Assembly (NCBI RefSeq): GCF_001418085.1
Contig: NZ_LIQH01000032.1
Location: 124,001-188,000, forward strand
DNA length: 64,000 nucleotides
Source of the DNA: Lacinutrix algicola
GTDB taxonomy: Bacteria > Bacteroidota > Bacteroidia > Flavobacteriales > Flavobacteriaceae
Reading direction: 5' to 3'
A program made the translations under genes and the position numbers. The notes under the pieces were generated by a model. The model did not search any database, was not told the DNA's origin, and was given only the letters and a program-made list of their open reading frames with translations. Numbering within the stretch: position 1 is the first letter of the stretch; each line of letters opens with the position of its first letter. This document shows, in pieces, positions 37,379 to 45,440 of the stretch.

Positions 37379-38146
37379 TTATTTTTTGTATTTCGATAAC
37401 ATATCCATTAAAGTGATAGAAGAATCTTCCATGTCATTTACAATACTATCAATTTTTGCTACGATATAGTTGTAGAAAACTTGTAATATAATTGCTACAA
37501 TAAGACCAAATACAGTTGTTAATAAGGCTACTTTAATACCACCTGCTACTAACGTTGCATCCATTCCACCTGCAGACTGAATTTTATCAAAGGCTTGGAT
37601 CATACCAATTACTGTTCCCATAAACCCTAACATTGGAGCTAATGCGATAAATAATGATATCCAAGATACATTTTTCTCTAATTGTCCCATTTGAACTCCA
37701 CCATAAGCTACAACAGCTTTTTCAGCAGATTCTAAGCTATCATCAGCTCTATCTAAACCTTGATAGAAAATAGATGCTACAGGACCTTTTGTATTTCTAC
37801 ATACTTCTTTTGCTGCTTCAAGACCACCTGATTGTAGTGCATCTTCAACATTTTGAGTTAATTTTTTTGTGTTTGTAGAAGAAAGGTTTAAAAAGATAAT
37901 TCTTTCAATAGCAATTGCTAATCCAAGAATTAAACAAAGTAATACAATTCCCATGAAACCTGGACCACCTTCAATAAAACGTTTTTTAAGTTCTTGGTGG
38001 AATGTTAATTCTTCTGCTACATCATCTGCTGCTGCATCTTGTGTAGTCGCAATAGTCGTAGCAATAGTTGCTGCGCTCGTAGTTGCATTAGCTGTGCCAA
38101 ATGCCATTAAAAATACTATGGCTAGGATAGAAAATAATCTTTTCAT
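37379..38146 (-). CDS. exbB: MotA/TolQ/ExbB proton channel protein
   Basis: 255 residues. An N-terminal hydrophobic segment followed by an Ala/Thr-rich stretch (about 5-38) looks like a signal peptide, which many Bacteroidota ExbB have. Three further membrane helices follow (about 62-85, about 160-182 and 200-222), with the family signature ISLFIALAPMLGFMGTVIGM at about 160-180 and GGIKVALLTTVFGLIVAIIL in the last helix. It leads the operon exbB, small membrane protein, exbD, exbD. A minus-strand box TATCTTTA at 38183-38190 is a candidate -7 element. Confidence 0.93.
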   Translation of the reverse strand: MKRLFSILAIVFLMAFGTANATTSAATIATTIATTQDAAADDVAEELTFHQELKKRFIEGGPGFMGIVLLCLILGLAIAIERIIFLNLSSTNTKKLTQNVEDALQSGGLEAAKEVCRNTKGPVASIFYQGLDRADDSLESAEKAVVAYGGVQMGQLEKNVSWISLFIALAPMLGFMGTVIGMIQAFDKIQSAGGMDATLVAGGIKVALLTTVFGLIVAIILQVFYNYIVAKIDSIVNDMEDSSITLMDMLSKYKK

Positions 38147-38328
38147 GTTTTTGATCTTAATTTTATTAATTAGTTAAAGTGTTAAAGATATAAAAAAAAT
38201 GGAAGTAAATATAAAAATATTAATAGAGCTTGTAGAAAATTCTTACTCAAGCACTAAATATATTTTAATAATTTCCGATTTCAAATTAAACGAAAAAAAT
38301 GTTAAGTCTCAAATTTAAAATGATAATT

Positions 38329-39360
38329 TTAAGCCATTTCTCCTCTTAATGCTGTTTCATATATGGTTTTAAACAAGTTAGGTGTAATATTTTGTCCTAA
38401 CAAATACATGAGTTTACTAACCGCTGCCTCTGTTGTTATGTCTTTTCCTGAAATTAAACCTATTTTTTTCAGTTTTTCACTAGTTTCATACTGTCCCATC
38501 ATGACACTTCCGCCAGAACATTGGGTAATATTGATAATTTGTATGCCTTTTTTAATGGTTTCTTTTAATAATGAAATAAACCATTCTTCGGTCGTACAAT
38601 TTCCTGCACCGTAAGTTTCAATAATAACACCTTTAAGGTTTGGCGTATTAAATATACAACTCAACAATTGTTCCGAAATGCCCGGAAACAACTTTATTAA
38701 CGCTATATTTTTATCTAAATTTTTATGAACTAACAGTTTTTTTCGTGCATTAGGTTTAAATAACGCATCGTTATTTACCTTTAAATGCACGCCAGACTCT
38801 GCTAAATCAGGATAATTTAAACTTGCAAAGGCTTCAAAATGTTCTGCGTTTATTTTTGTAGTTCTATTTGCTCTATATAATTTATATTCAAAATACAGGC
38901 ACACCTCTTTTATTATAGGTTTACTGTAATGTTGTAAGGAAGCAACTTGTATTGAAGTAATTAAATTCTCTTTCGCATCTGTACGCAAATCACCAATTGG
39001 CAACTGCGAACCCGTAAACACTACTGGTTTTGCTAAATGCTCTAGCATAAAACTTAAAGCAGAAGCAGTGTAACTCATCGTGTCGCTACCATGTAACACT
39101 ACAAAACCATCGAATGTGTCGTAATTTTCTTCAATAACCTCAGCAATCTCGACCCAATATTTTGGTTCCATATTACTAGAATCTATTGGCTCTATGAAAG
39201 AAAACGTTTCGATGTTACAATCTAAAAGCTTTAGTTCTGGAATACGAATCAATAAATTATCGAAATCGAATGCACGTAATGCTCCTGTTTCGGGATCTTT
39301 TATCATACCAATAGTTCCACCGGTATATATAAGGAGTATGTTCGGGATTGTTTTTGTCAT
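38329..39360 (-). CDS. ansA: Type I L-asparaginase
   Basis: 343 residues, cytoplasmic (no signal peptide). The first catalytic Thr lies in ILLIYTGGTIGMIKDP (about 8-23) and the second triad in FVVLHGSDTMSYTASALSFM (about 86-105), which together give the Thr-Thr-Asp-Lys arrangement of asparaginases. TGSQLPIGDLRTDAKEN is a further family block. Converts asparagine to aspartate and ammonia. It is 35 bp from the TatD gene upstream and probably co-transcribed with it. Confidence 0.93.
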   Translation of the reverse strand: MTKTIPNILLIYTGGTIGMIKDPETGALRAFDFDNLLIRIPELKLLDCNIETFSFIEPIDSSNMEPKYWVEIAEVIEENYDTFDGFVVLHGSDTMSYTASALSFMLEHLAKPVVFTGSQLPIGDLRTDAKENLITSIQVASLQHYSKPIIKEVCLYFEYKLYRANRTTKINAEHFEAFASLNYPDLAESGVHLKVNNDALFKPNARKKLLVHKNLDKNIALIKLFPGISEQLLSCIFNTPNLKGVIIETYGAGNCTTEEWFISLLKETIKKGIQIINITQCSGGSVMMGQYETSEKLKKIGLISGKDITTEAAVSKLMYLLGQNITPNLFKTIYETALRGEMA

Positions 39361-39395
39361 TTATTCGCTTTTAACTAACAACGTTTTACTTTTGG

Positions 39396-40163
39396 TTATA
39401 CACCAAAGACGGCTTTAGAATTCTCTGTTGTAATATCGGCAATTTTTTCTTCGGAAATATTATAGATCTCAGATAGCTTTTCCACTACCTTTAATATATA
39501 ACTACTTTCATTTCGCTTTCCGCGGAAAGGCTTTGGTGCTAAATAAGGAGAATCGGTTTCTAAAACAATATGTTTTAAATCTATTTCGTTTAAAAACTGA
39601 TCTATTTTACCGTTCTTAAATGTTGCTACACCACCAATACCCAATTTCATATTATAATAAATGGCTTGATGTGCTTGTTCTAAAGTTCCTGAAAAACAAT
39701 GAAAAATTCCAAAAAGTTCGTCACTCTTTTCTTCTTCTAATATTTCGAAAATCTCATCGAATGCTTCGCGGCAATGTATTACTATTGGTAATTTATGCTG
39801 TTTTGCTAATTTTATTTGTTGTCTAAAAGCATCTTGTTGTGTTGCTAGAGTGCTTTTATCCCAATATAAATCAATACCAATTTCGCCAACGGCATAAAAT
39901 TTATGTTTATCTAACATTTCTACTACGTGAGCAAGTTCTTCTTTATAATTATCTTTTACGTGTGTTGGATGTAAACCCATCATTAAAAAAATATTTTCAG
40001 GATAGTCTTTTTCTAACTGAAGCATTGAAGCCGTGTAAGTAGAATCTATTGCTGGAATAAATAATCTTGAAACATTTGCTTCAAGAGTACGTTGCATTAC
40101 TTCTGCTCTATCTTCATCGAAAGCTTCACTATATAAATGTGTATGTGTATCTGTAATAATCAT
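39396..40163 (-). CDS. TatD family metal-dependent hydrolase
   Basis: 255 residues of a TIM-barrel hydrolase. Metal ligands are visible in ITDTHTHLYSEAFDEDR (about 3-19), GEIGIDLYWDKS (about 92-103), VIHCREAFDEIF (about 128-139), IFHCFSGT and LETDSPYLAPKPFRGKRNE (about 200-218). TatD enzymes are 3'-5' exonucleases or D-aminoacyl-tRNA-editing-like enzymes. It is separated from the anti-sigma gene by a terminator, so transcription starts near 40164-40175. Confidence 0.92.
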   Translation of the reverse strand: MIITDTHTHLYSEAFDEDRAEVMQRTLEANVSRLFIPAIDSTYTASMLQLEKDYPENIFLMMGLHPTHVKDNYKEELAHVVEMLDKHKFYAVGEIGIDLYWDKSTLATQQDAFRQQIKLAKQHKLPIVIHCREAFDEIFEILEEEKSDELFGIFHCFSGTLEQAHQAIYYNMKLGIGGVATFKNGKIDQFLNEIDLKHIVLETDSPYLAPKPFRGKRNESSYILKVVEKLSEIYNISEEKIADITTENSKAVFGV

Positions 40164-40174
40164 GTGGTAAAAAT

Positions 40175-40206
40175 AAAAAAGTCATCGGTTTAATGATGAC
40201 TTTTTA
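40175..40206 (-). terminator. Terminator of the sigma/anti-sigma operon
   Basis: GTCATC and GATGAC pair around an 8-nt loop, extended by A and T runs (stem about 11 bp in all). On the minus strand a T-run follows. It lies about 70 bp after the stop of the anti-sigma-like gene and insulates tatD. Confidence 0.8.
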
Positions 40207-40272
40207 TGATTCTATTTTATATAAAGTTCTGATAAAAGAATTTAACCCGAACAAACAATTCTAATTTAACGT

Positions 40273-41013
40273 TTACTCTAATTTATCTAATAACTTCTGA
40301 GCCTCTTTATAATCGTCTGCTCCATCAGGAATCTGCTTTAAGAGAACAATAGTGGCATCAATATTTTTTTGTTTTAACCTACTTAAAGCGGAATACCATA
40401 ATGCTCTGTCTTTATAAGCAGATTCTCCTGTAATAATTTTATTTAATTGAGCGTCTGCTACTTTAAAATTATCTAATTCGATATTTGTAATTGCATAGTA
40501 TAATTGTAACTCACTGTTTTCAGGATCTTTTTCAAGTACATTTTTTAATAACACATTTGCTTTATCGTATTCCTTATTATTAAATGCTTTTGTAGCAGCT
40601 ATTAAATCCTTTACGCTACCTCTAACAATTGTCATTGGTTCGTGCGCGTTATAATCTGAATATACTGGATTAGAAAACTGATTAAAAGCAAAAACACCTA
40701 AAAAGATAACCACACTTGCTGCCATTGCCAGTTTTGCGAATCTAAACACTTTTGAAGGTTCTGTTTTGACTGTTACTGCTTCGGCTTTATTAAAATGATT
40801 AGTAGATATACTTTCTAAATTCTTTTTAAAGGCATTTGTTTCAGCTTCATTTCCAATAGAATTTTGTAAATAAATAGTAGCATCTAAAAACACTCTAAAA
40901 CTTTGTGCAAATGCTTCGTCATTATCGCGTCTGTTTTCAAAAGCTAGTCTTTCTTCTGCAGATAATTCATTATTTATATAACTATCGAATAAAATGTAGT
41001 CCTGATCTTCCAT
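40273..41013 (-). CDS. Membrane anti-sigma-like protein with TPR-like tail
   Basis: 246 residues. The N-terminal about 60 residues (MEDQDYILFDSYINNELSAE then ERLAFENRRDNDEAFAQSF) look like the small helical anti-sigma domain in which a short acidic helix precedes L-S-x-E-E-R. One membrane helix follows at about 92-111. The rest (about 130-246) has TPR-like helix pairs (NKEYDKANVLLKNVLEKDPE, FKVADAQLNKIITGE). It follows the sigma gene after 5 bp, the usual order for an ECF sigma/anti-sigma pair. The periplasmic TPR part could sense a partner protein (inference). Confidence 0.75.
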   Translation of the reverse strand: MEDQDYILFDSYINNELSAEERLAFENRRDNDEAFAQSFRVFLDATIYLQNSIGNEAETNAFKKNLESISTNHFNKAEAVTVKTEPSKVFRFAKLAMAASVVIFLGVFAFNQFSNPVYSDYNAHEPMTIVRGSVKDLIAATKAFNNKEYDKANVLLKNVLEKDPENSELQLYYAITNIELDNFKVADAQLNKIITGESAYKDRALWYSALSRLKQKNIDATIVLLKQIPDGADDYKEAQKLLDKLE

Positions 41014-41018
41014 ATCAA

Positions 41019-41600
41019 TTAAAAATTAAGTTGATTAAATTTTGGCGACTCTTGAACCAACTTTGTTAATTGCCCAATGCATAACGATTTCTTTTTTCGA
41101 GCATAAGCATAAGTTAGGCCTAAACTTTTAGCAACATCTTCCATAGACTTTATTTTAAAAGTTGCTTTTATTAAATCTTTACACGCTGTACCCATTTTTT
41201 GAAACATCTCGTTGAATAAAGCTTGTTTTTCTCCAAACAGAGAGGTTTCAAACGCTAGTTCTTGTGCGTCGTCATCTATAGATAAAACTTCTTCGTTAAT
41301 TGTTACCTCTTTATTGTTATTTTTTTTGAGTGCATTTAACCACTTACGTTTACAAAGCAAAAAGAAATAAGCATCAAAAGGACACGTAAGCTGTAAGCCT
41401 TTTTCTTTTGCTTGATTATATATAGTAACAATAGTTTCTTGTATAATGTCTTGCGCTTTATCTGCATCTCCACTATTCTGCTTTATATAATTAACCACTT
41501 TAGGCACGAACTTATCGTAGATAGTTTGTATAATAAATGATTTATTATTTAATAATCCTTCTATATACTTTTGATCTTCATGAATTTTCTTCCCACTCAT
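41019..41600 (-). CDS. ECF-type RNA polymerase sigma factor
   Basis: 193 residues of the sigma-70 family with only regions 2 and 4. Region 2 spans about residues 25-95 with VVNYIKQNSGDADKAQDIIQ, ETIVTIYNQ and FFLLCKRKWLNALKK. Region 4 (about 130-180) has MGTACKDLIKATFKIKSMED followed by the HTH VAKSLGLTYAYARKKKSLCI. It is in an operon with the anti-sigma-like gene and diverges from the secreted-protein and protease locus, which is its most likely target (inference). Confidence 0.88.
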   Translation of the reverse strand: MSGKKIHEDQKYIEGLLNNKSFIIQTIYDKFVPKVVNYIKQNSGDADKAQDIIQETIVTIYNQAKEKGLQLTCPFDAYFFLLCKRKWLNALKKNNNKEVTINEEVLSIDDDAQELAFETSLFGEKQALFNEMFQKMGTACKDLIKATFKIKSMEDVAKSLGLTYAYARKKKSLCIGQLTKLVQESPKFNQLNF

Positions 41601-41751
41601 AAGCCCTTGTTTTTCGGTTAGTTTCCTACGAATTTAAAAAAACTTTAGAAAAAAGAGGTAACAATTTTTAAATGGTTTTGATATAAGGTTGTAAAAGGCA
41701 AAACGCTAACAACTTTAAAACAAAACATTAAACCATAAACATTTAGAAATT

Positions 41752-42189
41752 ATGAAAAATTCAATTTTAATTATCGCGACAGTAGTATTAAGCTTTTTAA
41801 ATTTAAATGCTACAACTTTAAAAACAAACCCAAACACTGCAACAAGTGTAGATATTACAAAAGATGAAATAGTTCAAATTTTCGATTGGACTGTTAAAAC
41901 AACAACTGGTGAATTTGCAGGAACAACCTCTACTTTATTCGATGCTAAAAGAATATCAAACATGCTAGGACAAGGTTCTATAGTACTTGAACAAAAAATC
42001 ACCAACTATTATGTGTTAAAAAGCGAAATGCATTCTAAAACTAATAGAGTTTATTTCTGGGAAGTAAAGAGCGAATACGGTTATGCTAAAGGATATAGCT
42101 CTAATGAGTTTTCTGCTAAAAAGATGATGCATTTAGTAGCAAAAGGAGAGATAGTGTCTTACAGAATAATAGAAAGTAAAAAAATATAA
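41752..42189 (+). CDS. Small secreted protein of unknown function
   Basis: 145 residues with a signal peptide (SILIIATVVLSFLNLNA, about 3-19). The mature part is beta-rich and has two similar halves, roughly FDWTVKTTTGEFAGTTSTLF and FWEVKSEYGYAKGYSSNEFS, each ending in a helix such as DAKRISNMLGQGSIV and AKKMMHLVAKGEIV, so it looks like an internal duplication. I do not recognise the family. It starts 151 bp from the divergent sigma gene and is the first gene of the plus-strand locus. Confidence 0.75.
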   Translation: MKNSILIIATVVLSFLNLNATTLKTNPNTATSVDITKDEIVQIFDWTVKTTTGEFAGTTSTLFDAKRISNMLGQGSIVLEQKITNYYVLKSEMHSKTNRVYFWEVKSEYGYAKGYSSNEFSAKKMMHLVAKGEIVSYRIIESKKI

Positions 42190-42267
42190 AAAACATTTAA
42201 AAACTGGGTAGCAAAATTGTTACTCAATTTATGCAAAGAGGTATAAACAATTAAAACGTTAGAAATT

Positions 42268-43242
42268 ATGAGAAATTTAAAAACAGTATTTGCTAGTTTA
42301 TTTATTACATCCCTAACCTTATTTACAAGTTGTGATCCAGATGATAACGGAGAAACAATTGACATACCAGAGGTTTTAGAATACAATAATATTCAGGGCT
42401 TTTTTGAAACTAATGGAGTACAAGACCAAGATTTTACATTAGATGCCGTTACAGGTGGAAATATAATTGGTGAAGACGGCACTATTATTACTTTCCCGGC
42501 TAATGCATTTGTAGATGGAAGTAATAATCCAGTAACCGGAATCGTGGATGTAGCTATAAAAGAAATTTTTAAGCCAAGTGAAATGATTTTATCTAACAAA
42601 CCAACAAACGCTTTAAGTTTTTCGAACCAAAACACTTTTCTTTTATCTGAAGGTGAAACAGAAGTTAAAATTTCTCAAAACGGAAACACTTTGCAACTTG
42701 CAAATGGTATTAACTATCAAATATCTGTACCTTCTGCTGGTGGTTTAGATTACGAAATGCTTCCCTTTGAAGGAACAACTTCAGATGCCGAAGGTATTGT
42801 ATGGGATCCTACAAGTGATGTTGGTGTAACGAGTAGTGGAATGCAATATGTAACAGCTCCTGCATCTTATATCTACGACATTTTTAATACCGGATGGTCT
42901 AATTGCGATAAATTTTACAATTATCCTGGAGCACAAACAACTAACTATATTAATTTATCAAATAGTCCTAATGCCTCTGAAACAGCAATATTTTTAATCT
43001 TTGAAGAAAACAATTTACCAGCCGTTGTTAAGTTCTCAACAACTTACGCTAATGGAATACAGAGTTATATAGATATGCTTCCAGAAGGTTTAGCTGTAAC
43101 CTATGTAGCCATTACCGTAGAAAACAATCAGCAATACTTAGCTATGGAAGATGTAACTATTTCTGACGAAGAAGAGTTAACTCTAAACTTTGAAGTAAAA
43201 TCAACACAAGAAATTCTTGATGCTTTATCTATTTTAGATTAA
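42268..43242 (+). CDS. Surface lipoprotein of unknown function
   Basis: 324 residues with a lipoprotein signal: hydrophobic FASLFITSLTLFTSC, lipidated Cys at about residue 21, followed by acidic DPDDNGE as expected for a surface-exposed Bacteroidota lipoprotein. At about 68-105 the segment GTIITFPANAFVDGSNNPVT, then VDVAIKEIFKPSEMILSNKP, matches a beta-sandwich found in many Bacteroidota envelope proteins (ZU5-like). The rest is beta-rich and unassigned. It ends in the terminator at 43261-43295. Confidence 0.78.
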   Translation: MRNLKTVFASLFITSLTLFTSCDPDDNGETIDIPEVLEYNNIQGFFETNGVQDQDFTLDAVTGGNIIGEDGTIITFPANAFVDGSNNPVTGIVDVAIKEIFKPSEMILSNKPTNALSFSNQNTFLLSEGETEVKISQNGNTLQLANGINYQISVPSAGGLDYEMLPFEGTTSDAEGIVWDPTSDVGVTSSGMQYVTAPASYIYDIFNTGWSNCDKFYNYPGAQTTNYINLSNSPNASETAIFLIFEENNLPAVVKFSTTYANGIQSYIDMLPEGLAVTYVAITVENNQQYLAMEDVTISDEEELTLNFEVKSTQEILDALSILD

Positions 43243-43260
43243 AACATTTATAACATTAAA

Positions 43261-43295
43261 AAAAAGACCAGAAATTAAATTTTTCTGGTCTTTTT
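43261..43295 (+). terminator. Terminator after the lipoprotein gene
   Basis: AAAAAGACCAGAAA pairs fully with TTTCTGGTCTTTTT around a 7-nt loop. Strong and usable in both directions. It separates the two small exported-protein genes from the PKD/CHAT genes. Confidence 0.9.
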
Positions 43296-43429
43296 ATATA
43301 ACACAAACTCTACAGTTAATTAACTCAAAACAGCAAGTAATAGAATACACTTAAGAAATTAACAGGTTTTCAGTTAACTTTGAAATTACAGTTTTTGTAT
43401 CTTTAAAATCTAAACCAACCAGCGCTATT

Positions 43430-45388
43430 ATGAAAAACCTATTAATCCTTTTCATTATTATTTTTTTCTCTAAAAATGCAACTAGTCAAGAGAGCCAAAT
43501 AGTAGACACAACCAGAAGAGTTGCTAATATTACATATAAAAAGAATGGTAGTGAAGTTACATTTACGCCCGAAACACCTCCACTAACTCAAATAGCAGGA
43601 GCTCCAACAGCATTCTACAAACACTTTTGGGAACTTGGAGATGGTGACTATAGTAATGAAGAAGCACCCACAAAACAATATAAAAAAGAAGGTGAATACG
43701 AAGTAAAATACTGGGCAACCAATGTTTACGACAACGGAAAACCACCAACATCAAGGCCTAAAAAAATTAAAATAGATGATGCTAATGATTCTGCAGAAGC
43801 TGATTCTTCTATGGCAGACGATCTTTCATTAATTCGCAATAGAGAACCAATGCCTAGTGAAGAAATGGTTGTGGTAATGAGTTATAAAAACTATAAAGAT
43901 TATGCTACTAGCGGGACGCTTCACCTGTATTTTAATGAACAAAAATATAAAGCCGATAATTTTGAATTAGCAGATACAAGACTTTATAACAACGAAAGAC
44001 AAATTAAAAGTGAAGATCTTGTTTTCTCTCATGAAGTTAACGATGAGCGCAGCTTTTACGCCTCGTCTAAAAACGAAATAAACTTACTTCGCGCGCGTTT
44101 TCAAGATTCTACCGAAAAAGAAGATCTTGAGCTTACACTTATGGAAACGAAAGCAACCTATAAAAAATCAAGTACCATTGCTTTTGAAAATATGAAACCA
44201 AACGAAGAACGTAATATTTTCTACACTTTTAAAACAACTCCAGAAATGCTTAACGACACAAGTGCTATTATTTCGGTGAGAAGTATTTATATTCCAGACA
44301 ACAATTACAAAACACACAAGGTAAAAGATATGGAAATGGAGATTGTAACCTCTCACGATCCTAACAAAATGTCGTCTAATTCCACCTTTTTAAACTATAG
44401 ATTAGTCCGTTTTAAAAGACCAAAATTTAAAATTAGATTCCAAAACAATGGCGAAGGTCCTGCAAGTACTATTCGTTTAGAAACAGATGTTCCAGACATG
44501 TTCGATAAAGCTACCATTCGCGTGGAAGACATGTATCCTAAAGTTAAAATCTGCCCTAAAAGTGAAGTTAACTATAGTTGTTTAGACACTACTTATACAA
44601 ACAAACAAGCCATTTTTACTTTCAAAAACATTTACCTTCCTGGAAGTGAACAAAAAAACGTGAAGGATTACGATTCTACACAAGGTTTTGTAAAATACAG
44701 TTTAAAGTTTAGCAAAGATTTTCATAAGCAAAAAACAAAATCAAGAACAGCTATTATTTTCGATAAAAACAAACCTATAATCACCAATTACTCTACAACT
44801 CGTTTTTTACCTGGCATCTCAATTGGTGCAAAAGCTGGATACAATTCCTTTAGCGACCTTGAAGATTCTAAAAGCTACTTTGTTGGTGCTACCATTTCAC
44901 CTTACAAATCATACAAATGGTATTGGCAAGTAGAATTATTAAATAGTTTTCATAAATACAACGATAATAAAACAGTTACAATAGAAACGATTGATTCACC
45001 TACTTTTATTGGCACACAACGTACAACAACAACCAACAGTTTTAACAATGTCGATTGGGAATTACCCGTTTTAGCTAGATACAACATTAATAATTATATT
45101 GGCTTAGGCGCAGGTTTACAAGGCATGATTTCTATAAGCGAAAAAAGCACAGAAGAAATAACAATAGAACAAGCCGAAAACTTAAACGGAGGAGATATTG
45201 GGCAATATTCTCAAATTAGCAAAACATCAACCAGTGCAAGTAATTCTTTTGCTAATTTTAGAACTGGTTTTCTAGTAGAAGCCACTGCTGGATTTGCAAG
45301 AATTGGTCCTAGCGTTGGCGCACGCTATGTACTTAATTTTAAAGAAAACTACAACTACATGCAATTTTACGCCATCTGGAAATTCTAA
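43430..45388 (+). CDS. PKD-domain protein with C-terminal outer-membrane barrel
   Basis: 652 residues with a signal peptide (NLLILFIIIFFSKNATSQ). Residues about 30-115 form a PKD domain: AFYKHFWELGDGDYSNEEAP, then KQYKKEGEYEVKYWATNVYD with the family W-x-x-G-D-G signature. A middle region (about 150-450) contains SHDPNKMSSNSTFLNYRLV, then FKIRFQNNGEGPASTIRLET, a conserved-repeat beta domain seen in large secreted Bacteroidota proteins. From about 460 on, amphipathic strands (ISIGAKAGYNSF, YFVGATISPYKSYKW, LPVLARYNINNYIGLGAGLQ, final FYAIWKF) indicate a membrane barrel. This may display or anchor the PKD part at the surface. It lies 52 bp before the CHAT gene. Confidence 0.75.
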   Translation: MKNLLILFIIIFFSKNATSQESQIVDTTRRVANITYKKNGSEVTFTPETPPLTQIAGAPTAFYKHFWELGDGDYSNEEAPTKQYKKEGEYEVKYWATNVYDNGKPPTSRPKKIKIDDANDSAEADSSMADDLSLIRNREPMPSEEMVVVMSYKNYKDYATSGTLHLYFNEQKYKADNFELADTRLYNNERQIKSEDLVFSHEVNDERSFYASSKNEINLLRARFQDSTEKEDLELTLMETKATYKKSSTIAFENMKPNEERNIFYTFKTTPEMLNDTSAIISVRSIYIPDNNYKTHKVKDMEMEIVTSHDPNKMSSNSTFLNYRLVRFKRPKFKIRFQNNGEGPASTIRLETDVPDMFDKATIRVEDMYPKVKICPKSEVNYSCLDTTYTNKQAIFTFKNIYLPGSEQKNVKDYDSTQGFVKYSLKFSKDFHKQKTKSRTAIIFDKNKPIITNYSTTRFLPGISIGAKAGYNSFSDLEDSKSYFVGATISPYKSYKWYWQVELLNSFHKYNDNKTVTIETIDSPTFIGTQRTTTTNSFNNVDWELPVLARYNINNYIGLGAGLQGMISISEKSTEEITIEQAENLNGGDIGQYSQISKTSTSASNSFANFRTGFLVEATAGFARIGPSVGARYVLNFKENYNYMQFYAIWKF

Positions 45389-45404
45389 CGCTAGGCGTTT
45401 TTTT
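45387..45404 (+). terminator. Weak terminator between PKD and CHAT genes
   Basis: AACGC, loop TAG, GCGTT then a short T-run, immediately after the PKD-protein stop codon. The stem is only 5 bp, so partial read-through to the CHAT gene is likely. Confidence 0.4.
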
Positions 45405-45440
45405 GGCAACTCACTCATGCGCTTATTACTATAATTAATT

